IMG/VR virus record: IMGVR_UViG_3300048839_000491
Coordinates: 1 to 28,883 of that record
Length of the DNA: 28,883 bases
Source of the DNA: a virus
Reading direction: 5' to 3' (one strand)
The notes below the pieces were generated by a model. It did not search any database, was not told the origin of the DNA, and saw only the letters and a list, made by a program, of their open reading frames with translations. Below are positions 1 to 4,397 of this stretch, piece by piece; the first letter of the stretch is position 1, and each line of letters opens with the position of its first letter. A program made the position numbers and the translations under genes.

Positions 1-144
1 CTCTCGGTGATCGGCTGGCAGGCTGATGCAGGCCATGCCGCGCGGCTTGATGTGGCGCAGCGCAAGCCTCCGGCTGATGTGCAGCGGAGATAGGTGTGCG
101 GGCGTCAACGGCCGCGATGTACGGGCTGATGTACGGGCTGGCAT
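1..144 (-). CDS. Partial hypothetical phage protein, cut by the window edge
   Basis: An ATG at 144 opens a frame with no stop down to base 1, giving at least 48 residues. The start shares its A with the TGA stop of the upstream gene (TGATG), the same coupling seen throughout this leftward operon, and this is the main reason to call it. The visible part is basic, with a short internal echo (SARTS twice) produced by a tandem 12-bp repeat at 116-139, then a stretch ending LPADHRE. I do not recognise a family. The rest of the gene lies outside the window, so its length and function cannot be judged. Confidence 0.5.
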   Translation of the reverse strand, partial: MPARTSARTSRPLTPAHLSPLHISRRLALRHIKPRGMACISLPADHRE

Positions 145-362
145 CACACAACATCCCAAGCCGGCACCCACCGGGGCGCCGGCCGGCTGTTGGCGATCGC
201 ATCGAAGGCCATCGGCACGGTCGCCAGTTCTTCGAGCATCTCCTGCTCGGCAAGCAGCGATGCCAACTCATCGCGCCGGCTGACGTGCCAGCCGAAGTGC
301 TCGCGCAGCGCGGCAATGCGCTCGCGGCCGTGGAGTTCTCGGGCTTGGCCGGTGGGGATCAT
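144..362 (-). CDS. Small hypothetical early protein, 72 aa
   Basis: This 72-residue protein starts with ATG at 362, overlapping the stop of the HNH-like gene by 4 nt (ATGA), and its own stop overlaps the start of the next gene. It is charged and mostly helical in character: residues 8-48 read as one or two amphipathic helices rich in Glu, Arg and Leu. No membrane segment, cysteine motif or known domain is visible. The tight overlaps on both sides are the best evidence that it is expressed. Small non-essential early proteins of this kind in phages often act on the host or on rival phages, but nothing here identifies a target. Confidence 0.6.
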   Translation of the reverse strand: MIPTGQARELHGRERIAALREHFGWHVSRRDELASLLAEQEMLEELATVPMAFDAIANSRPAPRWVPAWDVV

Positions 363-877
363 GCTGCCCTCCGCAGTGAGACATCGAACACACTGACCGG
401 CGGCCGCGTGCGGCGGAATGTGATGCCGCGCCTGATATGTGAGACGACCTTTGCGCTCAGGCCGTAGCGTCGTGCGATTTCAGCGTGCGGCACGTCGCGC
501 GGCTCGATCAGGATCTGGTCCACCATGTCGGGCGTGACGCGCGACCCGGACAAGCGGATTCCGTGGGCCTGGTAGAGCGCAAGCGACGCTTTGCGCTGGC
601 CGTTTGCGTAGCTCCGCTTCAGCGTGTCGCTGTAGGTGCGGCGCAGCAAGTGGTCTGGATTGACGCAGCGGGGGTTGTCGCAGGAAGCCGCAACCCGCTG
701 CCGCTGGCCAAGCTGCTTCCCAAGCAAACTGCAGAAGATGTAGCGGCGGACCATGTAGCCGGCGCGACCATCTAGACACGCCTGCGGATACCCGCTGCTG
801 TTGACGGAGTGGCGCCAGATCATGCAGTCGCCGTCATCCACGACGTGCATCCACAGGGTCTTTAGCGTGAGCTTCAC
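359..877 (-). CDS. HNH-type DNA-binding protein, possibly catalytically impaired
   Basis: The chosen start is GTG 877, which lies 7 nt after GGAGGT and overlaps the upstream stop as GTGA; a longer reading from 892 lacks such support. The 172-aa product has the layout of HNH_3-type endonucleases: an N-terminal part with a tryptophan (CMIWRHS) and a Gly-Tyr turn, then the zinc/HNH core SCDNPRCVNPDHL at about residues 64-76. The usual family pattern has a His two residues before the first Cys (H-x-CDNP). Here that place is Ala, so the first catalytic His seems to be missing. The C-terminus (about 128-155) looks like a helix-turn-helix (AEIARRYGLSAKVVSHIRRG), as in homing-type HNH proteins. It may cut DNA weakly, or only bind it. 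Confidence 0.75.
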   Translation of the reverse strand: MKLTLKTLWMHVVDDGDCMIWRHSVNSSGYPQACLDGRAGYMVRRYIFCSLLGKQLGQRQRVAASCDNPRCVNPDHLLRRTYSDTLKRSYANGQRKASLALYQAHGIRLSGSRVTPDMVDQILIEPRDVPHAEIARRYGLSAKVVSHIRRGITFRRTRPPVSVFDVSLRRAA

Positions 878-1119
878 CGCACCACCTCCCACGTCACCCC
901 AATGCCATCCGGCGTGCGTCGCACGCGCTGGCGGTGCTTGAGGCCGCGCAGGGCCTGGCTGATGTCGTCGTAGTGCAGGCCGGTGAGGCGGCGCAGGCGG
1001 GTATCCGTCAGCGGGCCGTGGCGGGCCAGGGCCAGCAGCACCAGGATGGATTCGCGGCTGCCCTCCTCGCCGGGCTTGTCGCCGCTGGGGGCGTACTGCG
1101 CGATGGTCTCGACGATCAT
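874..1119 (-). CDS. Small winged-helix DNA-binding protein, 81 aa
   Basis: The 81-aa protein starts at ATG 1119, overlapping the preceding stop (ATGA), and ends overlapping the HNH gene start (GTGA). Residues 24-60 read as a winged helix-turn-helix: LLALARHGPLTDTRL followed by a recognition helix around YDDISQALRGLKHRQ, then a short wing with RRTPDG and a terminal strand (VTWEVV). This is the fold of MarR or PadR-like and phage transcription factors, but the protein is only the DNA-binding unit with no effector domain. It could regulate the early operon or a host promoter. The family assignment comes from pattern only. Confidence 0.6.
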   Translation of the reverse strand: MIVETIAQYAPSGDKPGEEGSRESILVLLALARHGPLTDTRLRRLTGLHYDDISQALRGLKHRQRVRRTPDGIGVTWEVVR

Positions 1120-1388
1120 GTGCGCCCCTGCGGCCAGACGATGAGCACCAGGTGCGGGTGCTCGGCGTGGTGCTCGATGACGCCGAGCGCGCGCGCGGTG
1201 CGCAGCGCCAGGCAGGCCAGGTCGACGGACTCCGGCGGGTGCTCGCGCAGGTCCAGCATGGGGCGGGTGTCGTACCAGCGGCCGGGCACGTCGATGCGGT
1301 CGCCGTATGCCTCGATGTGCTCGACGGCGTAGAGGCGCGCTGCGTGCTCGATGTCGCGCTGGGTGGCTTGGTGGGCGGTGGGGGTCAT
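1116..1388 (-). CDS. Hypothetical early protein, 90 aa
   Basis: The favoured start is ATG 1388, giving 90 aa, because it forms an ATGA overlap with a small upstream frame (1385-1495). A GTG at 1436 would give 106 aa but has no clear ribosome binding site, and its extra residues look like out-of-frame reading of the small gene. The protein is acidic and His-rich, with helical stretches (ATQRDIEHAARLYAVEHIEA) and a hydrophobic C-terminal strand (HLVLIVWPQ). Proteins of this look are common in early operons of betaproteobacterial and Pseudomonas phages and have no known role. Its stop overlaps the winged-helix gene start. Confidence 0.6.
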   Translation of the reverse strand: MTPTAHQATQRDIEHAARLYAVEHIEAYGDRIDVPGRWYDTRPMLDLREHPPESVDLACLALRTARALGVIEHHAEHPHLVLIVWPQGRT

Positions 1389-1495
1389 GGTGTCGATGGT
1401 GACGGTGTTGGCGTTGGACTCGATGTCGGCCACCACGGCGTCACGCTCTTGCCGGCGCCGTCGCTCCGGCGCCGACTTGTGTTGTCCAGTGTCAC
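1385..1495 (-). CDS. Possible 36-aa peptide gene
   Basis: Between the stop at 1509 and the gene starting at 1388 lies a short frame beginning with GTG 1495, preceded by GAGAGAGGAG at a spacing of about 5 nt, the strongest ribosome binding site in this stretch. It encodes 36 residues: a basic, polar start (TLDNTSRRRSDG), a Trp-Trp pair, then a Pro/Ser/Thr-rich tail. Its TGA overlaps the next ATG (ATGA), matching the operon habit. It could be a true peptide or mainly a leader that couples translation of the next gene. No homology is claimed. Confidence 0.45.
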   Translation of the reverse strand: MTLDNTSRRRSDGAGKSVTPWWPTSSPTPTPSPSTP

Positions 1496-1508
1496 GGTAT
1501 CTCCTCTC

Positions 1509-1706
1509 TCAGCAAATCAGCACGCGCTCGATCTCATCGCGCACATGGTTGAGTTCATCCGCGTGCCGCTGCGCCAGCTCGGCGTTCAGGCACTCCATCA
1601 GCGGCCATAGCCTCGTCGTGCCGTCGATAGGGCGCACGACTTCGTAGACCTTGCGGCCGTCCTGCGCGACGACGGGGCCTCGCACGGTGTAGGTGGGCGC
1701 GCTCAT
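1509..1706 (-). CDS. Small hypothetical early protein, 65 aa
   Basis: ATG 1706 follows the TGA of the upstream gene in a TGATG overlap, giving 65 aa. The N-terminal half reads as beta strands (TYTVRGPVVAQDGRKVYEVV), followed by a linker and a C-terminal helix rich in Glu, Arg and His. The protein is soluble in character and has no metal-binding pattern. Several longer reading frames run through the same DNA, but only this frame has the coupled start. The function is unknown. Confidence 0.6.
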   Translation of the reverse strand: MSAPTYTVRGPVVAQDGRKVYEVVRPIDGTTRLWPLMECLNAELAQRHADELNHVRDEIERVLIC

Positions 1707-1930
1707 CACAGCAGCCCCACGATGAGCGACACGGCGGCGATGGCGGCGCAGACGACGCCGACGGCCAGCACGATGCCGCGGGCGGCGTCCAGGCCGTCGC
1801 CTTCTTCGTAGGCGGGCTGCTGGCAGGCTTCCGGCGTGGCGCATTGGCGCCGGCCCTGGTCGCAGGCGCCGGTGCAGCCGGTGGCGCTGTGGGCGCCGCC
1901 GCGGCGCGGGATGCGGGGGTAGGTGCTCAT
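1706..1930 (-). CDS. Small membrane protein with cysteine-rich head, 74 aa
   Basis: This 74-aa protein starts at ATG 1930 (ATGA overlap with the gene before it) and has two clear parts. Residues 1-45 are polar, with four Cys (C19, C23, C30, C36) in a loop containing GCTGACDQG and QCATPEAC. Residues 51-74 form one long hydrophobic segment ending almost at the C-terminus (IVLAVGVVCAAIAAVSLIVG). This suggests a tail-anchored inner-membrane protein whose small cysteine-bearing head is either disulfide-linked in the periplasm or binds metal in the cytoplasm; topology cannot be settled. It sits beside a second single-span protein and a lipoprotein, a group that hints at envelope modification or exclusion of other phages. 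Confidence 0.6.
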   Translation of the reverse strand: MSTYPRIPRRGGAHSATGCTGACDQGRRQCATPEACQQPAYEEGDGLDAARGIVLAVGVVCAAIAAVSLIVGLL

Positions 1931-2115
1931 GACGCCAGCGCCTCCACCACAGCGACGGCCAGCGCCACGCCGATGCCGATGGCAATCAGCCAGCCGGCGA
2001 TGAGGTCGCCGGTGCTGACGTGCGGGCGCTCAATCGGGTCGTCGTCCTCCGGCCGCCAGGTGGTGGGCCAGGTGCGAGCGTGGATCACGCGGCGGTGCTC
2101 TGGCAGGCGGTTCAT
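1927..2115 (-). CDS. Small single-span membrane protein, 62 aa
   Basis: The start is ATG 2115, which overlaps the stop of the coiled-coil gene (ATGA); longer readings of the same frame run back over that gene and are shadows. The 62-aa product has a basic, His/Trp/Pro-rich head with an acidic patch (EDDDPIER) and one hydrophobic span at about residues 37-60 (AGWLIAIGIGVALAVAVVEA). The layout suits a small inner-membrane protein with the head in the cytoplasm. It is co-expressed with the next membrane protein and the lipoprotein. The function is unknown. Confidence 0.6.
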   Translation of the reverse strand: MNRLPEHRRVIHARTWPTTWRPEDDDPIERPHVSTGDLIAGWLIAIGIGVALAVAVVEALAS

Positions 2116-2447
2116 GGCTTGCGCCCCTTCGCCGCGGCCTTGACGACCGGCTTGGCGTGCTTGGTCGGCGGGCGTCCGGCCGGATCGACGACGCCCATGT
2201 CGCCGTCGGGCGTGATGCCGACAGCCAGCTCGGCGCGCAGGTCGGCCTGCAAATCGCGGCAGATGTCGTACCAGTAGTCGGCGCGCTGCTCGGCGTCGGT
2301 GCGCATGCTGCGCAGTTCGGAGATGAGCATCTCGGCGCCGTCGAGCTGGGAGCGCAGGTCTGCGGCGTGCTGGCGCAGGTGGTCCAGCTCCCAGCGCTCC
2401 AGGCGGCGGCGCAGGCGGGCGATGCAGTGGCGGTCGTCGGTGGTCAT
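2112..2447 (-). CDS. Coiled-coil hypothetical early protein, 111 aa
   Basis: ATG 2447 follows AGGAGC about 8 nt upstream. Of the 111 residues, 5-75 are an almost unbroken charged helix (RLRRRLERWELDHLRQH, then SELRSMRTDAEQRADYW) with heptad-like Leu spacing, so a coiled coil is likely. The C-terminal third is flexible and basic (PPTKHAKPVVKAAAKGRKP). Similar short coiled-coil proteins occur in early operons of siphophages without a known function. Its stop overlaps the next gene, so the small membrane protein is probably translated by coupling from it. Confidence 0.6.
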   Translation of the reverse strand: MTTDDRHCIARLRRRLERWELDHLRQHAADLRSQLDGAEMLISELRSMRTDAEQRADYWYDICRDLQADLRAELAVGITPDGDMGVVDPAGRPPTKHAKPVVKAAAKGRKP

Positions 2448-2459
2448 GTGGTGGGCTCC

Positions 2460-2861
2460 TCAGTTCAGGACGCTGTAGCCACGGCCGAGCAGGCACCTGC
2501 GGGTGACGCTGCGCTGGTCGGTCTCGCCCTGGGCGATGCCGCCGGCAGCGCCGACGACGGCGCCGACGCCTGCGTGCTGGTTGCGGCTGTAGCCGCCGCC
2601 GGCGGCCGCTGCCAGCAGGGCGCCGAAGATGGCGCCGGCCACTGCGCCGGCCATGGCCTGCTCGGCGGCGCCGGCCTGCTGTGCGGCGTATGCCTGGCAC
2701 TCGGCCAGGTCAGCCTGGTAACGGGTGGGGTCGCCGCCCTTCAGGTCGACGATGGGCGCCCACTGGGCGCCGGTGCCGCCGGTGGTGGCGCAGCCGCCGA
2801 GGGCGAGCGCGATGCAGGCCAGCGCGGCGATGGCGCGGCGTGCGGGTTGGGTGCGTTGCAT
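2460..2861 (-). CDS. Glycine-zipper lipoprotein
   Basis: ATG 2861 lies 5 nt after GGAGG and gives 133 aa; an ATG 12 nt further upstream has no such site. The N-terminus is a lipoprotein signal: basic residues (QPARRA), a hydrophobic core and a lipobox (ALALGGC). The mature protein has a short domain with two Cys-containing ends and a long Gly/Ala segment (about 70-118) with spaced glycines (MAGAVAGAIFGALLAAA, then VGAVVGAAGG), the glycine-zipper pattern of membrane-inserting envelope proteins. It is the first gene of the leftward operon, so it is made early or in the lysogen. A role in envelope modification or superinfection exclusion is inference; a host-derived moron is equally possible. 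Confidence 0.7.
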   Translation of the reverse strand: MQRTQPARRAIAALACIALALGGCATTGGTGAQWAPIVDLKGGDPTRYQADLAECQAYAAQQAGAAEQAMAGAVAGAIFGALLAAAAGGGYSRNQHAGVGAVVGAAGGIAQGETDQRSVTRRCLLGRGYSVLN

Positions 2862-2898
2862 CTGGTCCTCCATGCGGCCGTGGGTGGCCGATGGGGCA

Positions 2899-2927
2899 AG
2901 TATGCGATAGCGTATCTATGGCGTCAA
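2899..2927 (-). promoter_or_regulatory. Leftward early promoter (PL-like)
   Basis: Read on the minus strand, TTGACG (2927-2922) and CATACT (2904-2899) are separated by exactly 17 bp, a good sigma70 match (5/6 and 4/6). Transcription would start near 2892, about 30 nt ahead of the lipoprotein start. Operator-like dyads overlap the spacer and lie just upstream, so a phage repressor probably controls it. Confidence 0.65.
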
Positions 2928-2940
2928 TACGCTAGCGCAT
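2902..2940. promoter_or_regulatory. Paired operator-like sites at the leftward promoter
   Basis: Sites ATGCGATAGCGTAT (2902-2915) and ATACGCTAGCGCAT (2927-2940) are inverted copies matching at 13 of 14 bases, 11 bp apart. Each is itself a pseudo-palindrome of the form AT-CG-TA-CG-AT, as expected for a dimeric HTH repressor. The first overlaps the -10 box and spacer; the second abuts the -35 box. Seven T follow on the plus strand, so the pair could also be read as a plus-strand terminator, but no plus-strand gene ends here. A related site occurs at the rightward promoter (3383-3396). Confidence 0.6.
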
Positions 2941-2992
2941 CTTTTTTTGCGCGCCGATGTCGGCCCGAAGGCCGGCGCCGGAGCGGCGCGGG

Positions 2993-3319
2993 TCAGTGGT
3001 GGCCGGCTGTCATGGCCTGGAACACTCGGACGGCGCGTGCGCGCTCGTCGTCGCTCATGCAGGCCAGGGCGCGCTGGGCCTCGCGCACGACTGCGCTGGC
3101 GATCGGCACCTCTCCCAGCAGTTCGCTGACGGTTGCGCCAATGGACTGGGCGATCGCCATCAGGTGCTCGGTGCTCAGGTGCTTGTGCTTGCCGGCCAGG
3201 TAGCGGCTGATCGTTGGCTGCGGCACGCCGGAGGCGCGCGCCAGCGCCGCCTGGTCGAACCCGCGCTCAGACATCAGGTCGCGCAGGATTGATCGAGGTT
3301 CTGGCGCGTTCTTATACAT
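2993..3319 (-). CDS. CI-like HTH repressor, short form without peptidase domain
   Basis: The likely start is ATG 3319 (MYKNAPEPRS), giving 108 aa; an upstream start at 3409 would run across the whole control region and is rejected. Residues 9-57 are an XRE-family helix-turn-helix (FDQAALARASGVPQPTISRY as helices 2-3). The remaining roughly 50 residues are a small helical part (SDDERARAVRVFQAM), probably for dimerisation. The S24 autocleavage domain of lambda CI is absent, so classic RecA-stimulated self-cleavage is not expected and induction must work differently. It is transcribed away from cro, the usual lysogeny arrangement. Its ribosome binding site is weak. Confidence 0.8.
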   Translation of the reverse strand: MYKNAPEPRSILRDLMSERGFDQAALARASGVPQPTISRYLAGKHKHLSTEHLMAIAQSIGATVSELLGEVPIASAVVREAQRALACMSDDERARAVRVFQAMTAGHH

Positions 3320-3371
3320 GCCTGCATTTTGCGGCGGCCACAGGAGCTTTGCCGGTGGTCGCCGGGGGTGC

Positions 3372-3401
3372 TTGCGCGCTACATTCGATGACGTATATGA
3401 T
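3372..3401 (+). promoter_or_regulatory. Rightward early promoter (PR-like) with operator
   Basis: TTGCGC (3372-3377) and TATGAT (3396-3401) lie 18 bp apart on the plus strand (3/6 and 5/6 matches to sigma70). Between them sits ATTCGATGACGTAT (3383-3396), which matches 11 of 14 bases of the operator at 2902-2915 and has the same position relative to its -10 box. Transcription would begin near 3408, at or next to the first possible cro start codon. A wider imperfect dyad, CGAT to ATCG, spans 3386-3403. Confidence 0.5.
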
Positions 3402-3407
3402 CGGAAC

Positions 3408-3650
3408 ATGCGAGAACGTATGCAGGGAGTGGACTACCGGGCTCTGGCCTTGCGCCTGTTGCGGGCCGGCGGGTACACGACCGTGACGCTCGCCAAGGAG
3501 ATCGGGCTTAGCCAGGCCGCGGTGTCGCGGCTGAGCACTGGCAAGCAGTCGACGGTGACCGCAGACGCGGCGCTGCGGCTGATCCGGCTGGCCGGAGGTA
3601 CGGTCGAGCTGCCTGCAGACGAGCCAACGGCTGAGCAAGCCGCCGCATGA
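3408..3650 (+). CDS. Cro-like HTH regulator
   Basis: The gene runs divergently from the CI-like repressor. ATG 3408 gives 80 aa; ATG 3420 gives 76 aa, and neither has a good ribosome binding site, which may mean leaderless translation. Residues 9-59 form an HTH (TTVTLAKEIGLSQAAVSRLS) followed by a helix and a short strand, the size and shape of Cro/XRE proteins. The C-terminal tail is acidic and Ala-rich. As in lambda, it would compete with the repressor for the sites between the two genes. An intrinsic terminator follows 66 nt downstream. Confidence 0.75.
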   Translation: MRERMQGVDYRALALRLLRAGGYTTVTLAKEIGLSQAAVSRLSTGKQSTVTADAALRLIRLAGGTVELPADEPTAEQAAA

Positions 3651-3661
3651 CAGTGTCTCCA

Positions 3662-3711
3662 GTGGCGCCGCAGCAGTTGCCCGCGGTCCTCCTCCCCGCG
3701 TTGGGCGCCAC
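3662..3711 (+). other. Long-range dyad between cro and the terminator
   Basis: GTGGCGCC (3662-3669) and GGCGCCAC (3704-3711) are perfect inverted arms enclosing 34 nt, just ahead of the terminator at 3716. In RNA this would form an 8-bp stem directly next to the terminator hairpin. It could be part of an antitermination (nut-like) or stabilising structure; this is inference. Confidence 0.35.
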
Positions 3712-3715
3712 CTTT

Positions 3716-3751
3716 GGCCCCGGCTGGCATGTGCTGGCCGGGGCCTCTTTT
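3716..3751 (+). terminator. Intrinsic terminator after cro (tR1-like)
   Basis: GGCCCCGGC (3716-3724) and GCCGGGGCC (3737-3745) form a perfect 9-bp GC stem, with GCA/TGC able to extend it inside the loop, followed by TCTTTT (3746-3751). It lies between cro and the replication genes and only 12 nt ahead of the next start codon. The position matches lambda tR1, so passage into the replication block may depend on read-through or antitermination. Confidence 0.75.
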
Positions 3752-3763
3752 CGTGATCGCTGA

Positions 3764-3973
3764 ATGACCACCGCACAAGACGCCCGCACGATCTCCCGCT
3801 GCATCGAGCGATGCGCCAAGGCCAAGGATGGACGCGGCCGGTGGCGGGCGGTAGAGGACTGCCGCCAGACGCTGGCCGGCGGGGCGCTGGTGCCGTCGAC
3901 GCTGGACGACATGTGCGCAGTGTCGGCGCGGCGCATCGGTGAGTGGCTGGCCACGGTGGGGCGCACCGCATGA
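3764..3973 (+). CDS. Hypothetical early protein, 69 aa
   Basis: ATG 3764 follows the terminator; the gene ends in an ATGA overlap with the next gene. The 69-aa product is basic and has four Cys (C13, C17, C34, C50) in two helical stretches (ISRCIERCAKAKDGRGRWRA and LDDMCAVSARRIGEWLATV). The Cys spacing is not a standard zinc motif. The ribosome binding site is weak. Its place at the head of the replication block suggests an early regulatory or accessory replication role, but the sequence does not show one. Confidence 0.55.
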   Translation: MTTAQDARTISRCIERCAKAKDGRGRWRAVEDCRQTLAGGALVPSTLDDMCAVSARRIGEWLATVGRTA

Positions 3974-4206
3974 GCACCGACCTGCACGACTACCGCGGCC
4001 GCATCACCCCCGAGGCGCACTGCGCGCTCGAGGCCGTCAGCCGCAGCACGGGGCGCGACCGCCAGGAGGTGGTGCGCGAGATCCTGCATGAGTGGGCGCT
4101 GCGTCAGATCCATGCGGCCAGTGTGATGGACCGCCTTCTGCGCGCCGAGGGTCTGAGCGGGATCGGCGAGGGCGCCGAGGGGAACGTGAGGGAGCGGCAG
4201 GGATGA
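3970..4206 (+). CDS. Ribbon-helix-helix-like small protein, 78 aa
   Basis: ATG 3970 overlaps the stop of the previous gene (ATGA), giving 78 aa. The pattern of a short strand (GRITPEAH) followed by two helices (CALEAVSRSTGRDRQEVVRE and LHEWALRQIHAASVMDRLL) resembles CopG/Arc-type ribbon-helix-helix DNA-binding proteins, which act as dimers. Such proteins in early phage operons often tune transcription. The match is by layout only, since the Gly-bearing turn of CopG is not exact. The next gene also starts by ATGA overlap. Confidence 0.5.
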   Translation: MSTDLHDYRGRITPEAHCALEAVSRSTGRDRQEVVREILHEWALRQIHAASVMDRLLRAEGLSGIGEGAEGNVRERQG

Positions 4207-4397
4207 AGTCCGACGTCGATGCACGGGGGCGAAGGGACATGCCGTTCCGTGCGGTGGGCACGGGGATGGCGTGTCCGACGTTCGTCTGCATGGGTTGCCA
4301 TAAGTCGCGCTGGACCACCGGCAGCCGCGGTGTGGGCGTCAAGCGCCGCTGTGCCAGCTGCGTCGCGGCGCGGGGTGAGTCGGCATGCAGGCGCTGA
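4203..4397 (+). CDS. Small zinc-ribbon-like protein, 64 aa
   Basis: The start is ATG 4203, overlapping the previous stop (ATGA); a longer frame from 4092 is a shadow of the gene before. The 64-aa product contains CMGC (about residues 29-32) and CASC (about 50-53) separated by a basic stretch, a CxxC-x17-CxxC layout typical of a zinc ribbon that binds nucleic acid. Two more Cys lie outside it. It is followed, with a 13-nt overlap, by the replicative ATPase, so it may be a replication accessory or loader; that is inference from position. Confidence 0.6.
   Translation: MKSDVDARGRRDMPFRAVGTGMACPTFVCMGCHKSRWTTGSRGVGVKRRCASCVAARGESACRR

Noticed and set aside
2902-2948. Plus-strand intrinsic terminator (stem plus seven T)
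   Set aside because: The shape fits, but no plus-strand gene ends to its left; overlap with a good leftward promoter makes operators the better reading. A minor role in blocking read-through is not excluded.
2157-3203. 348-aa plus-strand frame across the early operon and repressor
   Set aside because: It is Ala/Gly/Val-rich, has no ribosome binding site, and runs through the leftward promoter and the repressor gene.
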